Assembly (NCBI GenBank): GCA_000716465.1
Contig: JNWL01000035.1
Location: 1-64,000 of the forward strand
DNA: 64,000 nucleotides
Reading direction: 5' to 3'
From: Streptomyces bikiniensis
GTDB lineage: Bacteria; Actinomycetota; Actinomycetes; Streptomycetales; Streptomycetaceae
The notes beneath the pieces were generated by a model, which saw only the letters and a list, made by a program, of their open reading frames with translations, searched no databases and was not told the origin of the DNA. How positions within the stretch are numbered: position 1 is the first letter of the stretch; each line of letters starts with the position of its first letter. Below are positions 36,600 through 44,881 of this stretch, in pieces. The position numbers and the translations under genes are program-made.

Positions 36600-37115
36600 G
36601 AGTGTCTCGGAGGACGGCGAGCTGCGACGGTGTGCCTGAATTCTTGTCGTGCGTGAGGTCGTCAGGTGTGTCGAAGGTGGTGGTGGGCGTCGTCCGCGGA
36701 CGAGTGACCAGACGGCCTCGACGAAATTGAGGTCGGGTGCGTACGGCGGCAGCCGGAGGGTGGTGAGTCGGCCGTGCGGCGAGAGGGGTGTGGAGATCGT
36801 CCCTGACCAGCACGATCGGGCCGTTGAGCTGGATGAGCGCGTGCGGGCCGGCAGGTCGCGGTAGTCCTGCCAGGAAAGCTCTCGTGTGCACCCTTGAGGC
36901 GGAGACGGTCGCGGTGGCGGTATCGACAGGCTCGCCCGCAGACGTCGGCGGATGCGTGTCCGGATCCGGGCCGGGGGACGGCGTTCGTCTTCGAGGCCGT
37001 GAGCTGCCGGTCCCTTGCCGAGTTCTTCCCGAGCACGGCGAACCGGGCATCTGTGACGGTCGGGAAGTCCGCCGGACCCGCCCGGCGCAGCGCCGCCGTG
37101 CCGCCCTCGCGCCAG
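36600..37115 (-). mobile_element. Degenerate IS630-family transposase fragment
   Basis: Read leftward, frame-jumping segments match IS630 transposases: an N-terminal AWREGGTAALRRAGPADFPT (37030-37115), then a deletion, then SWQDYRDLPART and LNGPIVLVRDDLHT (about 36800-36880), and LRLPPYAPDLNFVEAVWS (about 36700-36770) containing the final catalytic Glu context. At least three frameshifts and a missing central segment make it non-functional. Inverted-repeat ends are not identifiable. Confidence 0.65.
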
Positions 37116-37119
37116 GCAC

Positions 37120-37490
37120 GACGTCAGCGTTCCACGGCGTCGCGGTGCCTGTGGACCTCACGGTCGAAAGCCGGTGGGCGGCCCCCGTGGCTGCCGCGCC
37201 GGCCCGGTTGCGTACCCGGCGCGGCCCGCAGCATCCGGGCGAACGCCCCCTCCGCCGCCCACCTGCGGAAACAGGTGTGCAGGGCGGCCCACGGACCACA
37301 ACGCCCGGGCACGTCCCGCCGGGCGACACCGGTGCGCACTTCCACACGATCCCGTTCAGGACCCTGCGGTCGTCCAGCCGCTTCCGCCCCGCGACGACTC
37401 GGGTGGCAGAAGCCGGACGAACTCCCGCCCGGCGTCCGGCAGTCCGTGGCGACGTGTCACGACACCACGATCCGCCGGCGGTGCTCCTCC
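37120..37490 (-). mobile_element. Degenerate IS5-family transposase fragment
   Basis: Reading leftward, VLNGIVWK followed after a frameshift by VRTGVARRDVPGRCGPW and CFRRWAAEGAFARML matches the N-terminal DUF4096 domain of IS5 transposases. It jumps directly to GSHGGRPPAFDREVHRHRD, which belongs near their C-terminus, so the catalytic core is deleted. It abuts the IS630 remnant, making a composite scar between the DHFR-like gene and the TetR gene. Confidence 0.65.
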
Positions 37491-37501
37491 GAAGACGCCG
37501 C

Positions 37502-38059
37502 TTAGCGCAGGGCGGCGGCGATGAGGCCTTCGACGGCTTCGCGCGGTACTTCGCCGCCGTTCACCAGCCGGTCGAAGACCAGCCCGTCGATGCAGGTCAG
37601 CAGGGTGTGGCTGCGATCCTTGACGTCCTTCACGCCGTGTGCGGCGAGGAACAGCCGGACGGCGTCGAAGCCGGCGTTCTCGCGGGGGACGAGGATTTCG
37701 CGCAGCTCCCGGTCCCGTACGCTCTCGACGGCGCAGGCGTAGCGGGCGAGTGAGCGGCGGCGGCCTTCACCGGTGAGTCGCCGTCGGGTGAGCAGCATCA
37801 TGCCGTTCACCAGTTCTTCGGTGCTGCGGAGGGGCGCAAGTTCTTCGGCCGTCGTGTGCAGTTCGGCTTGGTCGAGGTGGACCAGGCGTGTGACCAGTGC
37901 GGTGAGCAGTGCGGCTCTGGTACGGAAGTAAGCGGACGTGGTGCCGGGCGGCATGGCCGCTCTGCGGTCGACCGCGCGGTGGGTCAGGCCGCGGATTCCT
38001 TCGTCCGCGAGCACGTCGAGAGCCGCGTCCGCAAGGAGGGTGCGCCGATTCGAAACCAT
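37502..38059 (-). CDS. TetR-family repressor
   Basis: 185 residues. An N-terminal helix-turn-helix (LLADAALDVLADEGIRGLTH followed by PPGTTSAYFRTRAALL) precedes a C-terminal ligand-binding domain with a TetR_C-like helical pattern (ESVRDRELREILVPRE). Divergent from the flavin monooxygenase gene 74 bp away, with two CTAC-N4-GTAG palindromes between them. It probably represses both genes until the monooxygenase substrate binds. Confidence 0.9.
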   Translation of the reverse strand: MVSNRRTLLADAALDVLADEGIRGLTHRAVDRRAAMPPGTTSAYFRTRAALLTALVTRLVHLDQAELHTTAEELAPLRSTEELVNGMMLLTRRRLTGEGRRRSLARYACAVESVRDRELREILVPRENAGFDAVRLFLAAHGVKDVKDRSHTLLTCIDGLVFDRLVNGGEVPREAVEGLIAAALR

Positions 38060-38068
38060 GACTCCTTT

Positions 38069-38114
38069 CTACACCTGTAGTGACTCGTATAGAGTCCCTC
38101 TTCTACAGACGTAG
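38069..38114. promoter_or_regulatory. Paired TetR operators between repressor and monooxygenase
   Basis: CTACACCTGTAG (38069-38080) and CTACAGACGTAG (38103-38114) share CTAC-N4-GTAG symmetry and flanking TT on the left; their centres are 34 bp apart. A TATAGA element (38088-38093) lies between them. One site is next to the tetR start and the other over the monooxygenase leader, as expected for shared repression. Confidence 0.7.
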
Positions 38115-38132
38115 AAAGGGGAGGGTTCCGGC

Positions 38133-39290
38133 ATGGGCAACGCGGCAGTGGTGGTCGGAGGGGGAATCGGCGGGCTGGCCGCCGCCATAGGCCTGCGCCG
38201 GGTCGGATGGGAAGTGACGGTCGTCGAGCGCGCATCCGTGCTCGGGGACGCGGGGGCGGGCATCTCACTGGCCGCCAACGGCCTTCGGGCACTGGACGAA
38301 CTCGGTGTCGGCAACGCGGTACGGGACGCCTCGCGCGGCCAGTACAGCGGCGGCACTCGCACGCCGCAGGGCGTCTGGCTGGCCCGGATGGACGGCCGGG
38401 CGCTGGAAAGGGCGGTGGGCACACCGATCATGGGCATTCCCCGCTCCACCCTGCACCGACTGCTTCGTGACTGCCTGCCGGCCGAATCTCTGCTGATCGG
38501 TTCCACGGCGGACTGGGTCGATCAGCCTGATCCCGGGACGGTTCGAGTGGGCTGCGGCGAGACGGTCCTGGAGGCCAACCTGGTGGTGGCGGCCGACGGC
38601 ATCGGCAGCAAGACACGCAGACGCCTCTTCCCGGCCCATCCCGGTCCGGTCTACAGCGGCTCGACGGTGTTGCGCGCCCTCACCGAGCAGGCGGTCGACC
38701 TGAGCACCGACTTCGAGCTGACCTGGGGGCACGGGACCGAGTTCGGGCACATCGCCCTCCACGACGGGCGAGCCGAATGGCACGCCGTTCTCAACCTCCC
38801 CGCCGGGACACGGTTCGCCGACCCGCTGGGCGAACTGCGCAGGCGGCTCCACGCCTGGCACGACCCCGTCCCTGCCCTGCTCGACGCGACCCGGCCCACC
38901 GCCGTGCTGCACCACGACGTCGACGAACTGCGCACACCGCTCCCCTCGTACGCGGTCGGCCGGATCGCGTTGCTCGGCGACGCGGCGCACGCGATGACCC
39001 CCCACCTCGGACAGGGCGCCTGCCAGGCGCTGGAGGACGCGGTCACTCTGGCCGCCGCGCTGGCCACCGAGGGCACTGTGACAGCCGCGCTGACCCGCTA
39101 CGACGCCGAGCGCCGACCGCGCAGCCAAACCGTCGCACGGGCCGCGCGGCAGGCCGGGCGGATGGGCCAGCAACTCTCCCACCCACTGGCTGTCGCCCTG
39201 CGGAACACGGCCATGCGGCTGACGCCCTCCCGGACCGCAACGCGCATGATCCTTCGGCACCACACCTGGATCCCACCGCAACTGGGCTGA
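38133..39290 (+). CDS. FAD-dependent aromatic monooxygenase (PHBH/UbiH fold)
   Basis: 385 residues. The N-terminal FAD-binding motif is VVVGGGIGGLAAAIGLRR (GxGxxG), the DG motif is VVAADGIGSKTRRR near residue 152, and the GD motif is LLGDAAHAMTPHLGQGACQA near residue 285. Class A flavoprotein hydroxylases use NAD(P)H and O2 to hydroxylate phenols or similar rings. ATG 38133 follows AGGGGAGG. Controlled by the divergent TetR protein; the TetR effector is probably a substrate or related aromatic. Confidence 0.92.
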   Translation: MGNAAVVVGGGIGGLAAAIGLRRVGWEVTVVERASVLGDAGAGISLAANGLRALDELGVGNAVRDASRGQYSGGTRTPQGVWLARMDGRALERAVGTPIMGIPRSTLHRLLRDCLPAESLLIGSTADWVDQPDPGTVRVGCGETVLEANLVVAADGIGSKTRRRLFPAHPGPVYSGSTVLRALTEQAVDLSTDFELTWGHGTEFGHIALHDGRAEWHAVLNLPAGTRFADPLGELRRRLHAWHDPVPALLDATRPTAVLHHDVDELRTPLPSYAVGRIALLGDAAHAMTPHLGQGACQALEDAVTLAAALATEGTVTAALTRYDAERRPRSQTVARAARQAGRMGQQLSHPLAVALRNTAMRLTPSRTATRMILRHHTWIPPQLG

Positions 39291-39329
39291 TCCGGTTCGC
39301 CTCCCACCGACTCGCCGTCGAGCACCTTC

Positions 39330-39665
39330 CTACGGGCCGGGCGGGTCCGGGGCGGGTGCGCGGGGGATGAGGACGATGACGGTGTCCAGGCCGAGGCGGT
39401 GGAGCAGGCCGTGGATGTCGGCGTTGACCCCGGCCAGGCTCAGACTGCCGTCGATCCGGTCCAGGCGCTGGTACCAGTTGATGAGCAGGGTGATGCCGCT
39501 GGAATCGAGGAAACGGCTCCGGGAGGCGTCCAAGGTGAGGTGGCGGCAGCCCTCGTCGATGATGCGGTTCCCCACGGCGCGCAGCAGGGGAACGGTGTGA
39601 AGGTCCACGCTCTCGGGCAGCAGGGCGGTGACCCGGTCGCCGGCGCGTGTGGTGACGTGGAGCAC
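39330..39665 (-). CDS. STAS-domain anti-sigma-factor antagonist
   Basis: 111 residues from GTG 39665, with GGGGA upstream. LTLDASRSRFLDSSGITLLI contains the phosphorylatable Ser of the SpoIIAA/RsbV DSSG motif, followed by the usual helix and LGLDTVIVLIPR. In partner switching the dephosphorylated form binds an anti-sigma kinase and frees a sigma factor. The gene is divergent from the SpoIIE-type phosphatase operon, whose product may dephosphorylate it. Confidence 0.88.
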   Translation of the reverse strand: MLHVTTRAGDRVTALLPESVDLHTVPLLRAVGNRIIDEGCRHLTLDASRSRFLDSSGITLLINWYQRLDRIDGSLSLAGVNADIHGLLHRLGLDTVIVLIPRAPAPDPPGP

Positions 39666-39878
39666 AGCAAGGTCCCCTGCCTGGTGGGCCGGTGATCCTG
39701 CGGTCAGGTATTCCCGGTGCTGCGTCTTCCACTGTAGTCGTGCGCGGCCGGCTTGTGTGCCGACTGTGATGCTCGGGTGCGGGTTCGCGGGGCGGCTTGC
39801 ATCGAATGGGTGGATGCGGGACGGTTGCCGGACGACAACTTGTTTTCCAGAGCAGGAAGGTGGTGGGGCACGCGCCGC

Positions 39879-41558
39879 GTGTCCCCGCTTGTGACTGCTT
39901 CCCGTGATTTTCCCGCCCGCCCCCGCAGCGCCGGTGGTGCGGCCGCCGACGCCTGGGGGAACGCCCCCTATCCCGTCGTAGTGGCCGATCGGCACGGCGG
40001 CTTGGCCTACCTCAACAAGGCCGCGCAGCTGCTGTGGCCCCAGGCGTCGCGCGGCGACTGGCTGCACGAGGCCGTGCCTTCGTGGCTGTCGGACGCCCAT
40101 ACCTACATCAGTGACGGGTTGCGCGGCATGGACGCCGACGTACTGGGCGGACCCGTCCACGATCGGTTCTTCGAGGCCCATGCGACGCCGGGCGCCGACG
40201 GCGATGTGGTGTGGTGGCTGATCGACGACACCGACCGCCGCCTGGCCGTAACGGCCCTGCGTACGGCGCAGGACCGCTCCGAGGCGCTGTCCGAGGTGTC
40301 GGCCACGTTGCTGTCGACGCTGAACGTGCCACGCTGCATGGAGGTGGCCGCTTTCATGGCCGCACAGCACCTGGCGGAAGCCGCCGTTCTCATCGCCCCC
40401 GCCCAGGGCCGGCGCCATCCCATGACCTACGCGGTGCAGGGCGGCCCCGTCACACAGATCTCCCAGCCGATCGACCCGCACAGCGTGCCCGGCCTGGCCG
40501 AGGCGCTGCAGGGCTTTCCCCCCGTGCCCGCGCGCTGGATCGACCCCGCCCGCATCCCCGACTGGGTTCTTCCCGACGGGTTCACCAAACCGTTGGGTTC
40601 CGTGATCGTCACGCCCCTGCCCGGTCACGGAGTACCCGCGGGCGCGTTGATCCTGCTGCGTTCCAGCACCGAACAGAGGTTCACCGAGGGCGAGGAGGTC
40701 TTCGCCCGTCTCTTCGCCGCCCGCGCCGGGGCCGCCCTGTCGGCGGCCCGCCTCTACACCGAGCAGGCGGACGTCACCGCCACGCTCATGCGCGAACTGA
40801 TGCCCCCCTCCCTGACCCGGGTCCACGGAGTCGACTACGCCGGCAACTACCGGGCGGCCAAGGACCACGAGCACGTCGGCGGCGACTTCTACGACGTCCA
40901 CCCCGGCGCCGACCGCTCCCAGGAAACCCTCGTGGTCCTCGGGGACGTCGCGGGCAAGGGCCTGGAGGCCGCGGTCCTGACGGGCAAGATCCGCAACACC
41001 CTGCACGCCCTGCTTCCCCTGGCCGGTGATCACCAGCGTGTCCTGGAACTGCTCAACGGAGCCCTGCTCTCCTTCCACCACACCCGTTTCGCCACCCTCG
41101 TCCTGGCCTCGGTGCGCCGTCGCGGCGGCAAGGCACATCTGCGGCTGACCAGTGCTGGACACATGCCACCGCTCATCATCCGCGCCGACGGCGAAGTGGA
41201 GGCGGCCGCCACCCGCGGCACGGTGGTCGGCGCCCTGCCGAGGGTCACCTCCCACACGGTGGAGACGGTCCTGAAGCCGGGGGAGACGTGCCTGCTGTAC
41301 ACCGACGGCATCACCGAGGCCCGCGGTGGCCCCTTGGGCGACGAGATGTTCGGCGAGGAGCGTTTGAGGCGGGCCCTGTCGGAGTGCGCGGGCATACCCG
41401 TGGAGGCCCTGGTGGAGCGGGTGCAGATGCTGGCCGCCCAGTGGCTGGGTACCGGACAGCACGACGACATGGCGGTCGTCGCCATCAGCGCACCCAAGAC
41501 GGCCACCCTGTCCGTGGTCGACGGGCACGTTTCGGGCAAGAACTGGGAGGAAAGGTGA
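39879..41558 (+). CDS. PAS-GAF-SpoIIE (PP2C) phosphatase, partner-switching regulator
   Basis: 559 residues from GTG 39879 (the start is uncertain; GTG 39891 and an upstream extension are in frame). PAS-like residues about 25-110 (PYPVVVADRHGGLAYLN), GAF-like about 120-290, then a SpoIIE phosphatase about 310-540 with metal-binding segments HVGGDFYDV, LVVLGDVAGKGLEAA and GQHDDMAVVAI. No HATPase kinase domain is attached. It should dephosphorylate STAS antagonists in response to a sensed signal. Its stop overlaps the start of the B12-binding-fold gene (GTGA). Confidence 0.9.
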   Translation: MSPLVTASRDFPARPRSAGGAAADAWGNAPYPVVVADRHGGLAYLNKAAQLLWPQASRGDWLHEAVPSWLSDAHTYISDGLRGMDADVLGGPVHDRFFEAHATPGADGDVVWWLIDDTDRRLAVTALRTAQDRSEALSEVSATLLSTLNVPRCMEVAAFMAAQHLAEAAVLIAPAQGRRHPMTYAVQGGPVTQISQPIDPHSVPGLAEALQGFPPVPARWIDPARIPDWVLPDGFTKPLGSVIVTPLPGHGVPAGALILLRSSTEQRFTEGEEVFARLFAARAGAALSAARLYTEQADVTATLMRELMPPSLTRVHGVDYAGNYRAAKDHEHVGGDFYDVHPGADRSQETLVVLGDVAGKGLEAAVLTGKIRNTLHALLPLAGDHQRVLELLNGALLSFHHTRFATLVLASVRRRGGKAHLRLTSAGHMPPLIIRADGEVEAAATRGTVVGALPRVTSHTVETVLKPGETCLLYTDGITEARGGPLGDEMFGEERLRRALSECAGIPVEALVERVQMLAAQWLGTGQHDDMAVVAISAPKTATLSVVDGHVSGKNWEER

Positions 41559-42631
41559 GCACGACCACATCGGCGGCGCAGGCTCTTCTGTGGCAGGCCG
41601 TGGCCGACGCGGACGAGAACGCGGCCATCGCCGTTCTGTACGACGCCATGGACGAAGGCCTGGACGAGGAAACCTTGTTGCTGGACGTCATCGCTCCCGT
41701 CCAGGAGAAGGTCGGCACCGAATGGGCTGCCGGCCGCATCACCGTCGCCCAGGAACACGCCGCCACCGCCATCAGCGAACGGGCCATGGCCGCTCTCGCC
41801 CACCGCCATCCGACCCGCCCGTCGCAGCCGGCCCGACGCGGCCGGATCACTGTCGCGTGCATCGACGGCGAATGGCACGCCTTCCCCGCCCGTCTCGTCT
41901 CCGAGACCCTGCGCCTGCGCGGCTGGCACGTCGACTACCTCGGCGCCCAGACCCCCACCCCGCACCTGATCGCCCACCTGCACCGCACCGGTTCCGACGC
42001 CGCGCTCCTCTCCTGCTCCCTCCCCACCCACCTGCCCGCCGCCCACGCGGCGATCACCGCCTGCCAGGCCATCGGCGTTCCCGTCATGGCCGGCGGCCGC
42101 GCCTTCGGCCCCGACGGCCGCTACGCCCGTGCGCTCGGCGCCGACCACTGGGCTCCCGACGCCCGCACCGCGGCCACCGCCCTCGAAGCAGGACTCGACC
42201 GGCCCGCACCCGCGGCGATACGGCAGACCATCGACGACCTGCCGCACCTGGACGACCAGGAATACACCCTCGTCATCCAGAACCGCGCCCAACTGGTCAA
42301 ACAGACCCTCGCCGACCTCGAAGAGCGCTTCCCGGCCATGCGCGCCTACAGCACCGCGCAGCGTGACCGCACCACCGAGGACCTCGCCCACATCATCGGC
42401 TTCCTCGCCACCGCCCTCTACGTCGACGACGCCAGGCTGTTCACCACCTTCATCGCCTGGACGGCCGGCATCCTCTCCGCCCGTAACGTCCCCGTCACCA
42501 GTCTGCGCCTGGGCTTGGACGTACTGGTCGGACACCTACGGGACTTCCCCCGCGCTCTGACCTTCCTCACAGCAGCCACCGATGCGCTGCACACCACCTC
42601 CGATCACACCGGCCCGGGAATCACCGCATGA
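41555..42631 (+). CDS. Cobalamin-binding-fold sensor protein in a partner-switching operon
   Basis: 358 residues. A helical cap about 10-85 (IAPVQEKVGTEWAAGRITVAQEHAAT, the MtbC1/CarH-type B12-binding-2 pattern with Trp and Glu-His) precedes a Rossmann-like domain about 95-215. The classic DxHxxG loop reads DGEWHAFP: the cobalt-ligating His is kept but the Gly is Pro. The C-terminal ~130 residues are helical (RFPAMRAYSTAQRDRTTEDL) with a possible haem or globin-like sensor character, unidentified. It lies between the phosphatase and a STAS gene with 4-bp overlaps on both sides, so it probably feeds light or cobalamin status into the switch. Confidence 0.8.
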   Translation: MSTTTSAAQALLWQAVADADENAAIAVLYDAMDEGLDEETLLLDVIAPVQEKVGTEWAAGRITVAQEHAATAISERAMAALAHRHPTRPSQPARRGRITVACIDGEWHAFPARLVSETLRLRGWHVDYLGAQTPTPHLIAHLHRTGSDAALLSCSLPTHLPAAHAAITACQAIGVPVMAGGRAFGPDGRYARALGADHWAPDARTAATALEAGLDRPAPAAIRQTIDDLPHLDDQEYTLVIQNRAQLVKQTLADLEERFPAMRAYSTAQRDRTTEDLAHIIGFLATALYVDDARLFTTFIAWTAGILSARNVPVTSLRLGLDVLVGHLRDFPRALTFLTAATDALHTTSDHTGPGITA

Positions 42632-43041
42632 CCTACCTGCCCACCGACCTCACCGTCACCGTCTGCAGCACCCACCCGCACGCGCTGCACCTGGCCGTCG
42701 CAGGAGACCTCGACTACGAGAGCGCCAGGCAGTTCACCCACGAAACCAACCAGGCACTGGACTCCCACCACCAAGAGCACGGACCGCTCCTACGGGACCT
42801 CCACCTGGACTTCAGCGGCCTGACCGGCATCGATTCCAGTGCCCTGAGCGCCCTCCTCCTCCTGCACCGTCGCACCCACCCCGCGGGCGTCACCCTGCAC
42901 CTGGACCACCGACCCGTTCACATGACGCGCATCCTCGAGCTCACCGGCATCGCCGACCACCTCACCCAGGACGCCCGCACTCCCCACACCGCTGCCGGCA
43001 CCACACCGGAAGACCAGGTGGAGAAGGCTTCCGCACCCTGA
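42628..43041 (+). CDS. STAS-domain anti-sigma-factor antagonist
   Basis: 137 residues. Residues 10-120 form a STAS fold with LDFSGLTGIDSSALSALL holding the regulatory Ser (DSS). The ~20-residue tail is Thr/Glu-rich. ATG 42628 overlaps the stop of the B12-fold gene. Third gene of the phosphatase-sensor-antagonist operon and the most direct substrate candidate for the SpoIIE domain. No gene is seen in the 274 bp that follow, up to the HxlR stop. Confidence 0.88.
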   Translation: MTYLPTDLTVTVCSTHPHALHLAVAGDLDYESARQFTHETNQALDSHHQEHGPLLRDLHLDFSGLTGIDSSALSALLLLHRRTHPAGVTLHLDHRPVHMTRILELTGIADHLTQDARTPHTAAGTTPEDQVEKASAP

Positions 43042-43315
43042 GCGATCCCGGCCCGTGAACCGTTCACGCGAACGCGGACACCAGGGACGGGTGGCGCCCC
43101 AGGCGTTGCAGGGCCGACCGGTGCGGGCGAGGAAGGACCGGGGCCGGTGGGGTTGTCGTTGATCCGGTGGACGCCCTGCCCGGTGGCGCCGACGACGTTA
43201 CGGGGCAAAGCTCAGGAGGTCCGGCCGGTCATGCAGGTCCGGTGATGTGGACGGCGGGCTCGCCGCCCCCGCCGGCTGTCGCGGACCCGCGGAAGCGCGA
43301 GCTGTCCGGGCCCGT

Positions 43316-43714
43316 TCAGCCGGCGTCGGGTCTCTGCTCGGCCGAGGTGTCATAAGCGGCCCGCGCCTCGGCGATGGCGGACCGGTGCCGTTCGGCCCAG
43401 TTCACCAGCCCGGTCAGTGAAACGTGGAGCTCCTGGGCCATCGGTGTGAGGCTGTACTCGACCCTGGGCGGCACGGTCGGATACACGGTGCGGACGAGCA
43501 GCCCGTCCCGCTCCAGCCTGCGCAGGTTGAGGGTGAGCATCCGCCGGCTGATGCCTTTGATGGCGCGTTCGAGTTCGGTGAAGCGGACCGGGCCATGGGC
43601 GGCGGCGATCAGGATGCCGATGCTCCACTTGCCCGCCACGCGGTCGAGTACCTCGGTGACCGGGCAGGCTTCGTCCCTCAGCGCTTCGGTGACACGGGTG
43701 TGACTGCGTGACAA
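43316..43714 (-). CDS. HxlR-family transcriptional regulator
   Basis: 132 residues starting at TTG 43714, supported by AGGAGG 8 nt upstream. CPVTEVLDRVAGKWSIGIL is the family signature with its N-terminal Cys; a winged helix follows (FTELERAIKGISRRMLTLNLRRLERDGLL, RVEYSLTPMAQEL). HxlR proteins sense redox or electrophiles, often through that Cys, and control a divergent oxidoreductase, exactly the arrangement here. Confidence 0.92.
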   Translation of the reverse strand: MSRSHTRVTEALRDEACPVTEVLDRVAGKWSIGILIAAAHGPVRFTELERAIKGISRRMLTLNLRRLERDGLLVRTVYPTVPPRVEYSLTPMAQELHVSLTGLVNWAERHRSAIAEARAAYDTSAEQRPDAG

Positions 43715-43759
43715 GAAAGTGCCTCCTTCCGACGAGCAGCAAGGTTATCGATGATGACT

Positions 43760-43778
43760 GTTGTTACAAGTCGTCAAC
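43760..43778. promoter_or_regulatory. Putative HxlR operator
   Basis: GTTG-N11-CAAC inverted repeat (GTTGTTACAAGTCGTCAAC) in the 78-bp gap between the divergent hxlR and oxidoreductase genes, just upstream of the oxidoreductase ribosome-binding site (AGGGGGA at 43780-43786). Confidence 0.45.
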
Positions 43779-43792
43779 CAAGGGGGAAACGG

Positions 43793-44740
43793 ATGTCTGT
43801 TCGTGCTCTCGTCGTCGATCCGTCCGCATCCGCGGCCGTCCGCCTCGCCGAGGTTTCCGACCCCGTGTCCGGGCCGGGTCAGGTCCTGGTGGACGTCTCC
43901 CACGCCTCGTTGAACTACGGCGACCTCAACGACGCCCGCTCCGGGCGGATCCCTGTCGGTGCGGTGCTCGGTTCGGACGCGGCCGGAGTGGTCGTTCAGG
44001 CCGCAGCGGACGGAACCGGCCCGGCGGTGGGCACCCCGGTGGTGGCCCTGACCTCGGGGGCGTTCGCCGAGCGCGTCGCGATCGACGTGGCTGCGCTCGC
44101 CGAGGTGCCGAAGAGCTTGGACCTGGCGCAGGCGGTGGCCCTGCCCGTCGCCGGAGTGGCGGCACTGCGCTCGTTGCGGGCCGCCGGGCTCGGACCGGAC
44201 AAGAGGGTCCTGGTCACCGGGGCCTCCGGCGGGGTCGGACGGTTCGCCGTCCAGTTGGCGGCGCGGGCCGGTGCCCACGTGATCGCGTCCGTGGGCTCGG
44301 CCGCCCGCGGGGAGGGGCTGGCCGAGATCGGCGCCGACGAGGTGCTGATTGGACTGGAGAGCCTCCAGCGACCGGTTGACGTGGTCGTCGACAGCGTCGG
44401 AGGCCCCCAACTGGTCGCGGCATGGAACCTGCTCGCCCCCGGGGGCAGCGTGCAGAGCGTCGGCTGGACATCCGGGGAGTCGGCGGTCTTTCCGCCGTAT
44501 GCGACCGTCGGCCCGGCCAAGTCGCTGACGTCCTTCGTCATCGAGGGCGATGTCGGCGCGGACCTGGCGATTCTCACCGAGCTGGCCGCTGAGGGGGCCC
44601 TCGGCGTCGAGATCGGCTGGCAAGGATCCTGGGACCGCTTCGACGAGGCGGCCGAGGCGCTTCGCGGACGTCGGATCTCCGGAAAAGCGGTCCTGGAGGT
44701 GGCATCCGGTGAGCTGCACGCCCCGGTACCTGCTCCATAG
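43793..44740 (+). CDS. Medium-chain dehydrogenase, quinone-oxidoreductase-like
   Basis: 315 residues. HASLNYGDLNDARSG and VLGSDAAGVVV in the catalytic domain and VLVTGASGGVGRFAVQLAARAGA as the NADPH Rossmann motif identify a zinc-free MDR enzyme of the quinone oxidoreductase/enoyl reductase group; zinc-binding Cys residues are absent. It probably detoxifies quinones or other electrophiles sensed by the divergent HxlR protein. ATG 43793 has GGGGGA about 7 nt upstream. Confidence 0.9.
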   Translation: MSVRALVVDPSASAAVRLAEVSDPVSGPGQVLVDVSHASLNYGDLNDARSGRIPVGAVLGSDAAGVVVQAAADGTGPAVGTPVVALTSGAFAERVAIDVAALAEVPKSLDLAQAVALPVAGVAALRSLRAAGLGPDKRVLVTGASGGVGRFAVQLAARAGAHVIASVGSAARGEGLAEIGADEVLIGLESLQRPVDVVVDSVGGPQLVAAWNLLAPGGSVQSVGWTSGESAVFPPYATVGPAKSLTSFVIEGDVGADLAILTELAAEGALGVEIGWQGSWDRFDEAAEALRGRRISGKAVLEVASGELHAPVPAP

Positions 44741-44881
44741 GACCAGATCTGGTCGGACGATCACGCGCTCGGCCTTGCCCGTGGCTCCCTCTTCCGCTTG
44801 CGACCTGGGCAACCACGCCGGATCGTCATTCTTTCGGGTGGCGGACCAATCCGTCTGGCGGATCTTGACGAATACCCGGGC

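Noticed and set aside
43793..44740. Zinc alcohol dehydrogenase
   Set aside because: It has the MDR fold but lacks the catalytic and structural zinc Cys residues, so a quinone-oxidoreductase-type enzyme is the safer call.
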